The notes beneath the pieces are model-generated. The model saw only the letters and a list, made by a program, of their open reading frames with translations, was not told where the DNA came from and searched no databases. DNA of 64,000 bases from Hyaloperonospora brassicae (Eukaryota; Oomycota; Peronosporomycetes; Peronosporales; Peronosporaceae). Both the position numbers and the translations under genes were made by a program. Below are positions 1 through 10,291 of this stretch, in pieces (within the stretch, counting starts at the first letter, position 1; the number at the start of each line of letters is the position of its first letter). The stretch is from NCBI GenBank assembly GCA_947650285.1, contig CANTFL010000254.1, positions 1 through 64,000 of the forward strand. Direction: 5' to 3'.

Positions 1-390
1 GAAACAAAACGGCGAAAAGTACGGAAGTACACTGGAAAACTAAGCGCCTTAAGCGTGAATGGACGGACTATCAGCAGGATAACGCGTCGATACACTAATC
101 TCGGTATACGAAGGCGTGGTATGCGGACCAGACTTTTTCTGTTTTCGGTTGGCCAGAGAATTTGCCGGACTCAAACCCGATTGAAAACTTATTGGAAGTG
201 CTTGCCAGGGCCGTATATAAGAATGGGCGGCCGTTTTGGTCGCGAACTGAGCTGATCGAGTGCATTTTAAAGTGCTGGAGAGAAATTGGCGCCGCTTACC
301 TCCAAAGCTTGCCCATATGATGCACAATCGGTGCGTGGAAGGGCTTAAAAACCGTAGTAACAAGGTTGACTATGAGGGACTCCTAGCAAC
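1..390 (+). pseudogene. Tc1/mariner-type transposase, C-terminal relic
   Basis: Frame 3 reads from the left edge as a DDE transposase tail: QQDNASIH, then a stop at 96-98, then SRYTKAW, WPENLPDSNPIENL (the family's PDLNPIENLW block holding the second catalytic Asp), and a tail ending LQSLP. A one-base shift near 316 is needed to continue into HMMHNRCVEGLKNRSNKVDY, the usual Tc1 C-terminus. One stop and one frameshift make this a dead copy. Its 5' part lies outside the window. Family assignment rests on these motifs. No terminal inverted repeat was identified. Confidence 0.85.
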
Positions 391-735
391 GCTAAGGTCG
401 AGAGGATAATCCGTTTTTCTTTTTGGTGGCTACTTCATTGTTATCGTAAACTTTACACATTCAGGATCATAACTTTTGATCAAACAGTCGGAACTTTAAG
501 AAAAAGAATCGTCATGCTCCGCGTTTTGAGGGCTACATGTTGGTACAATTTGTTTCTCTAAAACTCGGAGTACTTGATTCAACATTGTAAGACTATAGGT
601 GGCTATATCATTCCTGTCCGTACTGTAGGTTTGAAGCTAAGGAAAGTACGTGTGAAGATTGTTGGCAGCACGACGAGTACATGAAGTGTGTGACCCCATT
701 CTGTAGCGCATTGCATAAACTGAGGAGCCCGATAT
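391..735. other. gene-free spacer
   Basis: AT-rich spacer between two transposon relics. I see no open frame of substance and no recognisable repeat. Confidence 0.6.
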
Positions 736-1290
736 TGGGCTTTCATTCATGCGTCGATGCAGCTACCAAGTCTCATAATCACCATACAGCAGCGGATCCA
801 TGTCCAAGACACTGGCAAGATCTCAAACGCATAATGTCATCATCAAATGCACGATAGCGACCCTCACAATGTGGCATCATCGTGAATGGATTTCGCGACA
901 GCGACTGGGCCCCTGATCCGAAGCATCGAAAGAGCACTTAGTTTGTTGAAGTTGGCAGGCGGTCGCAGTAGCGTGGGCCTCTTAACGTCATTTAATCGTT
1001 GTTTATTCGATGGCAAAGTCCGAGTACATTGCTGCGCATGACGCTATGATGGAAACTACGGCTGAATGGAATATCATCTCAGAGGTGTTTACACACTTTA
1101 CCCCGACAATGCGGTATCGTCATGCATTTTGTGTCTTCGTGGTGGCAACAATGCGCAATCGACAGCAGAAGAACATGGCACATTGAGCTGCGCTATTAAC
1201 GTGTATGAGAACGAGTGCAGCAGAAAAGGGGAGGTGGAACCAGTTCGTGGTGACGAAACTCCGCTATTGCTGTCACAAGCCACATGGTTA
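736..1290 (+). mobile_element. Ty1/copia retrotransposon relic (end of RT and RNase H)
   Basis: Several frames must be combined to read a copia polyprotein tail. Blocks in order are an HW..LKRIM stretch near 810-835, GFRDSDWAPDPKHRKST near 880-940 (family: GFADADWAGDPDTRRST), AVAWAS near 966-982, SMAKSEYIAAHDAMMETTAEW near 1006-1070 (family: S.AEAEYIA...A..E..W), and WHIELRYx.VRERVQQKR near 1175-1240 (family: HIDVRYHFVRE). At least three frameshifts plus stops show that it is dead. No LTR could be delimited. Confidence 0.75.
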
Positions 1291-2218
1291 TAAGTCACTT
1301 CGTCAGGTTTCCGAGATGGTCGGTGTGCGTACAGGTTAGTCAGAGTTCAACGTGTTTGCTCCAAGGGAGGCGTAATGGAAAATAGTCGTGTTATTCTTAT
1401 TGGAGAGAGTGAGTTGCGGGTTCACCCCATGCTAGTCTAAGTGCTATAGGGCGGGATGGTGTCCCATCCATCGATTGGAGATGAAGGTAAAGAGCAAATG
1501 AGATGCTTGACGCTGATTCCAATCGATTCGTCGTCACGAGACACCATGTCATCACAATGCTAGCAAGCATCGTGCACTGGCATATTATCCTCGAGACGTT
1601 GTTGCTTACGCAATTTGGCCACACTCTTATTCACTACATTCATTACAAGCTGGATACAATGGTACGGATACGGGTTTTACTATTTCCATATCAATCTGTA
1701 CGTACTCGAATACAAGTAGGGTACAATAACGTTTACGTGAGACGTATAAACAGAGGAGGCGTGATTAGACTGATTGGCTGTAAAAGCGTTTATACTAGAG
1801 TGAAACCGAAGGAAAAACTACCGCGTTGACATGCAAACACTGAAAACAAGCAGTACGATACTAATTTGAAGCGACGTAAAGTAATGGGATCAACCACTCA
1901 GGGCAAGGTCGACACTCTTCACAAGAGTCGCCGATCAATTTACACGTTAGCAAAGCAGCATTAAGCGGGATAAAAGCTGTAGACAACGCCAGTAATTAGC
2001 AGTCAATTGCCACCAAAAGTTCCTTCCGATTGTATCGAAGCATCGACTTCGACGCTGCAGTTAACCACGCACTGTACTTCTCCTCCGTCAACAGATACAC
2101 TTTCGTGAACCATACAACAGCTGCAAAACCGCCACTGCTTCAGTCTCTCTTGATTCCATCGGAAGTGAAGACCCCACAGCATATCCAAAACATGATGCGT
2201 TTTCTCCGGCAGTGATGA
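1291..2218. other. gene-free region
   Basis: Only short open frames on either strand, none with recognisable domains. The part to about 1850 may be decayed retroelement flank, but I could not identify an LTR. Confidence 0.5.
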
Positions 2219-2578
2219 TTACGACTTCTGAGATGGGTGCGGCTGCTGGGATGGATGCGGCTGCTCGGATGGGTACGGCTGCGCTGCTGGGTACGGCTGC
2301 GCCAATGGGTACGGCTGCGCTAATGGGTACGGCTGCTGCGAAGCGTAATCTTGGTGAGAAGCGTGCTGGCGTAGAGGCGAAGCGTACTCTGACGGGTAAG
2401 CATAGCCGGACTGGTGCTGCACTGCAACAGGCTGCACGTACACGGGCTGTCCGTTGCGGTATTCGTCCGAGTAGCGGCTGTTGCGGCGACGGCCACCGCC
2501 CGAGTCCGCTGCCCCAGCGCAGCAAGCGCCGCACAGTGCCCCGCACAAGCAGCACTCGAGCATGTCGCACTCTTCCAT
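2219..2578 (-). CDS. small Cys-rich protein with Tyr-Pro/Gln repeat tail
   Basis: A single open frame of 119 residues from the ATG at 2578 (MEECDML). An in-frame ATG at 2725 would add 49 residues. The internal start is preferred because the Cys cluster CCLCGALCGACC begins right after it. The middle is polar (RRRNSRYSDEYRNG). The C-terminal half is a degenerate repeat of the type QPYPxAQPYP and QPHPSQ, about seven units. Cys-rich short segments beside YP/Q-rich tails are found in small membrane-associated or scaffold proteins, but I do not recognise this family. The repeat makes all other frames open too, so coding status is moderately supported only. Confidence 0.45.
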   Translation of the reverse strand: MEECDMLECCLCGALCGACCAGAADSGGGRRRNSRYSDEYRNGQPVYVQPVAVQHQSGYAYPSEYASPLRQHASHQDYASQQPYPLAQPYPLAQPYPAAQPYPSEQPHPSQQPHPSQKS

Positions 2579-3115
2579 GGCACTGATTGGGAGACACTGC
2601 ACCTGTTTCGCTCGCGTTACTTGTTTTGCTTGTGGCGGAGAGTCGAAATTGGTAAATGACGAGCTCCGAGTGCCCTGGCTCAAAAATCCAGAAGAAGGAG
2701 TCAGTTGGTACAATGGGTTGTGCAAAAACGACTTGTCTTCAAGCCAATGAGGACGGAGTGGGTCTACGAATGGTCATACCGGTGGGCAGGAGCTGGTCGT
2801 TCGGAGGGTTACATGTATGTATATATGTATTTTACAGTAGAACCCCTGGTAGCTAATCCCGCGTTAGCTAATAATCTCTTGTAGTTTTCAAAGTTCACCG
2901 CCTGACATTGGGCAAGCGAGGTAGATCCTGTGCCTACCCAGCCCGTTCTACATAATGTCCTCTACTACTTCATATTGTTTCATCTGCTTAATCGTATTAG
3001 ATAAGAGGGGCTCTGCTGTATTCGCAGCACCTGCGAGTATCCTGCAGACGACTGGATTTTTGTGTCTCTGTCTATTGTCATGGATTACGGCACGGCAAGT
3101 GAACGGCTGCGAAGG

Positions 3116-3183
3116 AATAGATTGTGACCGCGTGATGCAATAGATTGTGACCGCGTGATGCAATAGATTGTGACCGCGTGATG
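3116..3183. repeat. 23-bp tandem repeat, three copies
   Basis: Three head-to-tail, near-identical copies of a 23-bp unit containing ATTGTGACCGCGTGATG, starting at 3116, 3139 and 3162. The last copy lacks its final base. Confidence 0.9.
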
Positions 3184-4229
3184 TGGCAACGTGTTGATCG
3201 CGCCACGGGATGGCTTCGATGGTCATCGCTACAGGGTCAGTGACATCTTACGTCTTGCACGATCACAAAGACGATGATGCACTCCGTACGCAAGTTGTAC
3301 AGCAAGCGCACATCAGCTTAGCAATTGATAAATGATAGAAAAGGCGCTGCACTTGTGTGTTCTCAGTGCATGGGTAGTCACGATAAGCTCAAGCCTTCAG
3401 TGCTCTGCGCATATCATGACCCTAGCGCCAAATGACCAGCGGAACGAGGTTTCGTACTTCGTGAGCATGGCCGTCTGCTCGCAGTGCGTGCGAGATGTCG
3501 GCGAATGCAGATGTATCCTGTCTGCTCTTCTCGTGACGTTGCTGCTTCCATTGAGCCATGTAGACGAGCTTTGACGCGCTTCTTGCCCCTGACTTTGTAG
3601 TGGGCACAACGATCGCATTTGTGATTCTGTCGTCGCGTTCCGGTGAATGAGCAATGTCCTGCACTACAGCTTACTATCTGCTCACTTTACTTGGCCGATG
3701 CAAAGACATGACCAGCATGGCCCAGTTCCTCCTTTCTTCTTGTTCATAATCTCTGGTTGACATGCGCACACATCGCTGTCGATGGTATCGCTTCTTTTAC
3801 CGAATCCTTCGACCCTCGCAAGTCAACTTGTCAGCTCTGAGAAGGATAAGACACTGTTCACGATCGTCTATGCGCGATTGCACGCCTTCTAGCAACTCGC
3901 TGCTACGAGTTTGGACATTGCAAAGCAATTGCAGCGGTCAAACACAGCGAATTAACGAGACGATGGTCGACTTGGTCTGTCCCAGTCGTGATGCCAGACA
4001 CAGTGTCATGCAATAGATTTGTGCACTCGTCAAAAGGATGAGCAATCGGCGTACAGCGAAAACTTACTCGAATCATATCTATCAAATTAAGAGTGTCTAC
4101 GCAAAGATGGGCGAGCTTTAGCACTACTGTAGTAGTAATTGTCGCGTCACCGCGTCAATGGCAGGTAGCTGTTGAGAATGAATAGGGTCTGACATAGGCC
4201 CACTCATCTTAGTCCAAAGTATGCACAGG

Positions 4230-4298
4230 GTCCGTGTCAGATAAAGTCCGTGTCAGATAGAGTCTTTGTTTAGCACAGTCCGAGCTCAGATAGAGTCC
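4230..4298. repeat. degenerate 16-bp tandem repeat, about four copies
   Basis: Units begin GTCC or GTCT at 4230, 4246, 4262 and 4278, with the pattern GTCCGTGTCAGATA(A/G)A. The first two are nearly identical, the third is diverged, and the fourth carries one extra base. Confidence 0.75.
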
Positions 4299-4485
4299 CA
4301 TATGCGTCACGAAACTTCACAGCACACGACTGGTACATGTCGATTCAATACATCGTAGAACTAGTGTCTCGTTTACTTAGCATGAGGAAGTTGCGTTCAA
4401 CAAGCACGTAGTGGTCCTATCGTCCTATACCTGAGTCGCCAAAATTGATCACGCAAAGCATGTGGCCTGCTGCTATTCTGCACTC

Positions 4486-5361
4486 TCATACATTAACAAA
4501 GGTCTGCAACAACATCTGCATCGACGAAACTACTGGTAACAGCACCGATGATGTAAGGATCGTATCTTCAGTCTGCACAACAGCATAAGCGCATGGTCGA
4601 CGCCTATATGTAAGGCATGTGCACCGCAAAGGCAATGTTGTACGTATCGGTAACCACTCACGACAGCGTTGCCGAAGCATCAGCAGTCCCAATCAGTTCT
4701 TGCACAAACTTGTAGCATGCTGCCAGCTCGCAGCGGGAATCTTGGTACCTCGAAACGCTGTCTTGCTGGTTCATGATCTAGTTGTAGCTGTTGACAGCGC
4801 CGTTCACGGCCACCTTTGCCGTACGTCGATACGTGTCATCGCTCTGGCAAAATCGACACCTCCACGCGGTCGACATCGAAAAGTGTCTTTGTCGCTACAT
4901 CCGGCTTCAAGTGCTCGTGCCACAAGCTGCGTGTATTGCCGTGTAAAAGTCTCTCGCTTGATCCTCAGTCGCCTCCTCGCAAACTTTCTCCGGCGGTTTT
5001 GTCTTCTTCCGGCACACTGAACACCACACATTTTGCACCCTGTGTCTTGACCCTTTCCTATCGTCTAGTCTGCTTTAGCTCTGGCAAATCGTTCAGTAGC
5101 GTCTTGGTCTCACTTCGGCTTGTCGACACCACCTTCGCCTGCTTCTGCGTCCTGACGACAATCGCCACCTCCACATTCGGCAAAACAGCTGCGGACTCTT
5201 TGTACGAGATCGACAGCGGGACTGCCACACGGAGCACTCGTGACACGGACGGACAGTCTCTGGTCATGGGACATCAATAGAGAAGGCGAACACGCTGGAC
5301 GATAGTAAACGCCAATGACGGTCGGTTCATCGTTACACAACAACCACAAACAGTGTACCAC
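4486..5361 (-). pseudogene. possible decayed coding relic, unassigned
   Basis: Overlapping minus-strand frames of 60-83 codons (for example 4804-5031, very Arg-rich, and 5058-5267) are longer than the flanking noise, but they break into one another and none joins into a gene. A GTGAGT donor-like and GTGCAG acceptor-like pair sits near 4575-4665. It could be a dead transposase or a dead relative of the neighbouring bZIP-like gene. No motif decides this. A function is not proposed. Confidence 0.2.
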
Positions 5362-5392
5362 TGCGAAGTCGTGACCTCTAGCCTGCAGTCGA

Positions 5393-6958
5393 TCACATCT
5401 GTTTCAAAAACAAAGGCGCAACACAAGCATTTTCCCAGCGCAGAGCCGAGCACACGAGCTCGAAAAGCCAGTAGGTGGATTTGAGCTGGCTTTGATCGGG
5501 GATGGTACCAGCAGACATCAACTCGCAGCCTGCCCGATTGCCGGACTCGTCGTACATATGATTAAAATGCGTCCTGCACAAAACACAACACGTCAGACGG
5601 CATCGCGATAATTGCAACAAAATAGTGGCCTACCAGTGAAAGGCACTGTAGAAGTGCTCGTGCGAGTCCTGCGCTCGTAGGATCTCAGGAGACGGAATCG
5701 CGCGCATGCATAGTGTAAAGCCAATCGGCGTCTGCATGCGGAATAGGATCTGCACCGACGCAAACGTCGCGTCAATATTCGGCATCCGATGATCTCCTCG
5801 AATAATGACCAAGTCGTCGTTCATTCGCTGCAGCACTTGGTACCGAAATCGAACCGAGCGGTCAAACGACAGGTCTTTGAACTTTTGGGCATTGGTAAAG
5901 ATACCCCACGTCTTCATGAGCAGATCCTCGGCATCCTCCAGCGGGAACTGTTTCGTGAACCCGTACTGCAGTGTCCCCGAGCTCTCGTCATACTTTCGCT
6001 TATCGGTCCAGCCCATAAAGTTCGCCCCCGTGGACTTGAAGTGCTCGGTTTTCTGGAACCGCTGGATCGTCTCGTACGATTCCCGCACGAGGGCGTAGCA
6101 TTCCGCCATGGTGAGTTTCGTAAACTTGGCCTGAAACGACGAACTGGGCGGGATGCCCGTGTCCCACACCTCCAGCACCTCGTGGTCGCCGTCTCGTTGG
6201 CCATCAGCCAGGTCCGTCTCGACCGTGGCGTAAAAATCTTGATGCTGTTGCAGCAACTGCAGCAGCATTTCCTGATCCCCCTCCAGTGCATGCGCAACCA
6301 TTGACAGCGCCGAGTACTTTTTTTCGAGCTCGTCCATATAAATAGCACTCGTGCCTCGACTGTCGTCGCGCACGTAGGGACACTGCCTGCTCAATGGCGG
6401 CGTCGTCTTGTTCGTGAGCATTGCCCGATACAGCGTCTCGAGCTGCTGGACCTCGTCCCGCATTGTCTTGAGCACCTGTTGCCGTCGCTGACGGGACTTC
6501 TTCTCAATGGCCGAGCGCCGCGCGCGCTTCTCGTCGCCGTCGCGGGTCAGCGTCTGGAGCTTCTTACTGCCGCTGGGACTGATGTTCCGGATCTCCTTCT
6601 TGTGCTTCTGCTGGTTGTGCAGCGCCGACGCCATTGACGCCGGCGTAGGCGACAACACTGAAAGCGTCCGAGCACTGCTGGCAGTGCTACTAGTTCCACT
6701 TTTGTCGCACTTGTTCGTAGTAGTCGCAGTACTCGTAGTCGGGTGCGTCCGAGTACTATTTTTCGTTGGCACCATTGGGTGAGTGGGCTCCGTGCTGGAC
6801 GGCCATTTGTGCGGTTGGGACGGCGTCTTGACACGCAGTGGGGCCATATCGTCGTCTTCGTCGTCCTCGAGGTCGGACATGTCGGCAAATGCCTCGGAGA
6901 AGACGCGCTCGATCGTGGGCGACAGCGGCGGTAACGTCGAGAGCTCGAGCGCGTCCAT
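5393..6958 (-). CDS. bZIP-like / START-like protein (paralogue A)
   Basis: Two exons: 5634-6958 and 5393-5573, with a 60-nt intron. The donor GTAGGC splits the Trp codon of SAFHW and the acceptor is TGCAG. The product is 501 aa. The start at 6958 (MDALELSTLPPLSP) follows a long in-frame poly-Leu/CTA stretch, which is more likely untranslated leader. Residues 27-40 are acidic and 50-110 are Ser/Thr-rich. A basic region, KRARRSAIEKKSRQRRQ, lies at 144-160, followed by a short heptad-like helix to about 185, as in a bZIP. The C-terminal half carries FMGWTDKRK and a mixed alpha/beta stretch resembling the START-like half of oomycete proteins sometimes annotated as the M96 mating-specific family; that name is from memory. 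A nuclear DNA-binding role is inferred. Paralogue B lies 3.3 kb upstream on the same strand. Confidence 0.85.
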
Positions 6959-7084
6959 GAGGCGTCGTGCAATAATAGTACTTTTTGGTAGTAGGAGTAG
7001 TAGTGTCGTCGGCAAAAGTAGTAAGTAGTACAATAGTAGTGGTCCTTGTGGTGCAGGTGGTGGATGTAGTAGTAGTAGTAGCAA

Positions 7085-7169
<85 letters not shown>

Positions 7170-7400
7170 GGTGGTCCTTTTCTGGCGGTCGTGCTGTTGT
7201 AGCAGTCGATGACGAATGAACAATTGTAGTACTTGTGTGCCGTCGCCCGCTCGCTACCAAGAAAGTCGCGGTAGAGCCCTGTGGTGCGTCCAGCGTAGTT
7301 TGGAGAGTGAGACGCTGGGCGAACAAACACTCCCACTACAAACGACTTGATACTGCTCTGTGCGGTTATACATAGAATGGGTGCTGCCAAGGCGGGACCA
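6959..7400. repeat. (GTA)n/(GTG)n microsatellite in the 5' leader of paralogue A
   Basis: Pure GTA repeats run from about 7086 to 7160, then GTG to about 7175, with interrupted GTA/GTC triplets back to about 6985. On the gene strand this reads CTA or TAC and keeps the upstream frame open, so an N-terminal extension rich in Leu cannot be excluded from sequence alone. Confidence 0.9.
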
Positions 7401-10291
7401 AAATACTGGGTTTGTGACCTGTTTTTGCACCGAGAACACCTACCGTGCGCCCGCTCTTGTCAGAACGGCGGGACAGCCACTTTTTTTATGCCTGCCAGAT
7501 TTAATAGTCGCCAGCAAACGCACATGATTTCGGCATGAAGTAACAGCAGCAGTAACGAGACAGAGGGATGCGGGGCGGGGGGCGGATGTTCGCTGTTGCG
7601 CTCCTTACAGACACTAAGATCTCTGAGGTGTGGTTGCTGAATTCTACCGTAGCTCACGCTCGGTCTGGATTTTCTCGGCTGTGAAGCGCACTCGCTCAGT
7701 AGAAGATCGTGGGACCTGACGCAGCTTTATCTAGTCCAAGAAGACGATTGTGATGCAAAAACAAAGCGCTATCTTCTGAAATGAAGCGTATGACAGTCGA
7801 AGATCGTTGGACCTGATGCATACAGCTCTATCTGGTCCGTGAAAACGATTGTGATGCAAATAGAAAGCGCTATCTTTTGAAATGAAACGTACGACAGGTC
7901 TGCCGTTGCCTGCTGCTACATGGCAAAGGTCCACTGCACCTGACAGGAAGGATTTTTTCTAGACTGTAAGAGGCACTCACGCGGTCAACTCGACACCGAT
8001 AAATAGGGTGTATGTGTGTACACACAGGTGGACCACGAGTTCAGCTTAATGCAATGTATCTTTACGCTGGTTTGGTCAAATTGGTCGTACCTGGCACGTG
8101 CTTATCTCGCAACGTGACGACTTCAACAAACCTGTCAGGTGTTGCGAAAGGAGCACTGGCGGTGGGACATTGGGGCTGTCAGAAACCGGTATATACGCCG
8201 TACCGCCCACACGTTCTGCTTTTCTGGTTTCTAGAATCGGCAATGCAGTCCTGTTTTTACAGCAATGCAGTCTCGAGAATATCGTCCAGTCACGTCTCAT
8301 AGCAGCTGGGGCGTGGCGGTACAGCAACCAAAACTGTATACGTAGTCAAGACGACGGTGACAAAAGTCTGTGACGTTATACAGTCATTTTGTTCGTGATG
8401 TTGTTTCAACCGCGCTACAATTGACGTGAAAGATAGCACGAGTAGACTGTTCTGCACTGAGAATCGTCTGCAAGACGCATGCCAGCAGCAAGTGTGCCAT
8501 CGATGGCCAACCTACGTAATGGTAGTAATTTCGTAAGACCGAAAGAGTATCCATGCTAGTAGCTATCGAAGCGTCAATTTTACGAATGAAGAAGTCGTGG
8601 TCGAGCATGATTACACAATCTTGGCGAGCCACTGATTCCTTAAACAACTCGCGGGTCGACACGTAAATAGCCACACTTCGGTAATGTATGGGTGAACAAC
8701 AGCTGCCCAGATATTCAATCGTCGATATGCCGAGAGATGCTCATATAGACCGTAGAGCAGACCTTGCCAACGTTGGACGTGCAAAGACGTTAGCAACAAA
8801 CCCTAGACGTATTGGCCTACGCGAAAGCATCCGTTGGTCTTCGTGGATACTGCGTCCATGTCTATACATTCGAACTCCTAGTGTTTTTACATATCTTCGA
8901 TGTCGCACAGAGATATGCACTCCTCCTGTCTTGACACTTTCGTCAACAGAAAAACACTGACACAAAAAGGTGCCTCTGTCTTCGAACTACTTGTAGACCG
9001 CGAGGTCCCCTGACGGCGCTCACTCGATTCTCGCTCTTCGCACAACAATAGCACGCTGTCTCACGTACGAGCAACTTGTGTCTGCTTGCCTCAAGCAAGA
9101 CATGCAGAGAATTGCTGAGCACATGTGCCAGCTTCGAAGTGACACTTCTCGTGTGTACGCAGTATCGTTTTTGGTACACCATGTGTCCACGCAGGATACT
9201 GACTTCAGCTCCGCGCGGTTCTGTAGCTTCTCTGCCACATACGCGGTAGTTTTGCGGCCGACTTTGCTTCTGCGTCGCATCGTCGTAACGCACCACGTTG
9301 CGTCTAGCCCAAGTCTTTATTGCGTCCGCTCGTCGATGGTGACGTGTACCGGCTCGTTGACTCCCATAAACGTGCAATCAAGACATGGCTGCGTTGCCGG
9401 TATTCGATGCATACGTGGAGACGGTATCTGGCTCTTGGTGGCAAAGTCGTGTCATTCTCGATGCTTTCGAGAGTGCAAATAGCATCACCCTCTGCATCTA
9501 TGCACTTCCTATACAGCACTCGAGAGGGACGTGTTCGTTTGTCATGTCTCTTGCGAAAAAAACCCAAGAAAGTCTGACCTCACGTAGTGCGCGTTGTCGT
9601 ATCACTGTCAAGTACCAGCAGTTTTTGCAGGCGCCACCAATGACGGTGTTCGCTGCTTCGTCAAACCTTCATTCTTGGCGCACGATGAGCGACTGCTATG
9701 AATGTGGTTTCCAATCAAGATAACGGCTTTGTATGACACGCACGTCACCAAAATACGGCTCTCGGCTGCTCGGTGGCAACTCTCTTCCACCGAGCAAAAG
9801 CTGTGGAAGATGCGCACACTCTGTGAATACTTGCACGAAGCTTGGGTCGACGCTGTATCCTTGTTTACATTAACTTCTTCGCGACAGCTGAGCATGTACC
9901 ATCTTTTGTTCGCATAAGCATCTTTGTTGCGTCTTGTAGCAGTCTCTGATTGCTCGGCGCAAGACACTGCACGACAAGCTGGCATTATAGACTTCGCACG
10001 ATCCCCCCGTCATTCGACCGAGCAAGCCACACGTTGTCGTTGACACCAGTACTCCGTCTTCCCATTTGCGACATGTCTTGCAAACGCTCGACGCTCTTGT
10101 CCGAGATACTGCTTGGCATCACATCAGACGACACTTATTTTCTTGTGTTGATCTATATCACATGATGTCGTGCAGAGAACACCAATTTGACGTCGTCGTT
10201 GTTGTACCGTGTGTTTTGCTAGCATCTTTCAAGCCCAGCCTCCATTATCACAGACAGTTGCACATACTACGGTCGAAAGTTTTTGCAACGA
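7401..10291. other. 2.9-kb gene-free region between the two paralogues
   Basis: No convincing gene. Minus-strand frames at 8943-9377 and 9608-9985 (125-144 codons) do not join and show only vague resemblance to the paralogues on either side. They may be a dead third copy, but similarity is too weak to call. It contains the 97-bp tandem duplication listed separately. Confidence 0.5.
7702..7895. repeat. 97-bp tandem duplication
   Basis: Copy 1 (7702-7797) and copy 2 (7799-7895) both begin GAAGATCGT and share GATTGTGATGCAAA and AAGCGCTATCTT in the same order. They differ at roughly one base in seven, so the duplication is old. Confidence 0.9.

Larger units (their letters stand above)
2579..4485. 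other. gene-free region with short tandem repeats
   Basis: Only short overlapping frames on both strands. It contains the two short tandem arrays listed separately (3116-3183 and 4230-4298). No gene supported. Confidence 0.5.

Noticed and set aside
4486..5361. A piggyBac-like or spliced gene on the minus strand
   Set aside because: A GGVD and a Cys pair were seen, but in different frames and without the rest of the domain. Kept only as a low-confidence relic.
8943..9985. Possible third bZIP-like/START-like copy between the twins
   Set aside because: Fragments such as a TFMG stretch and an SYKAVILIGNHI stretch only vaguely recall the paralogues and need many frameshifts. Not separable from chance.
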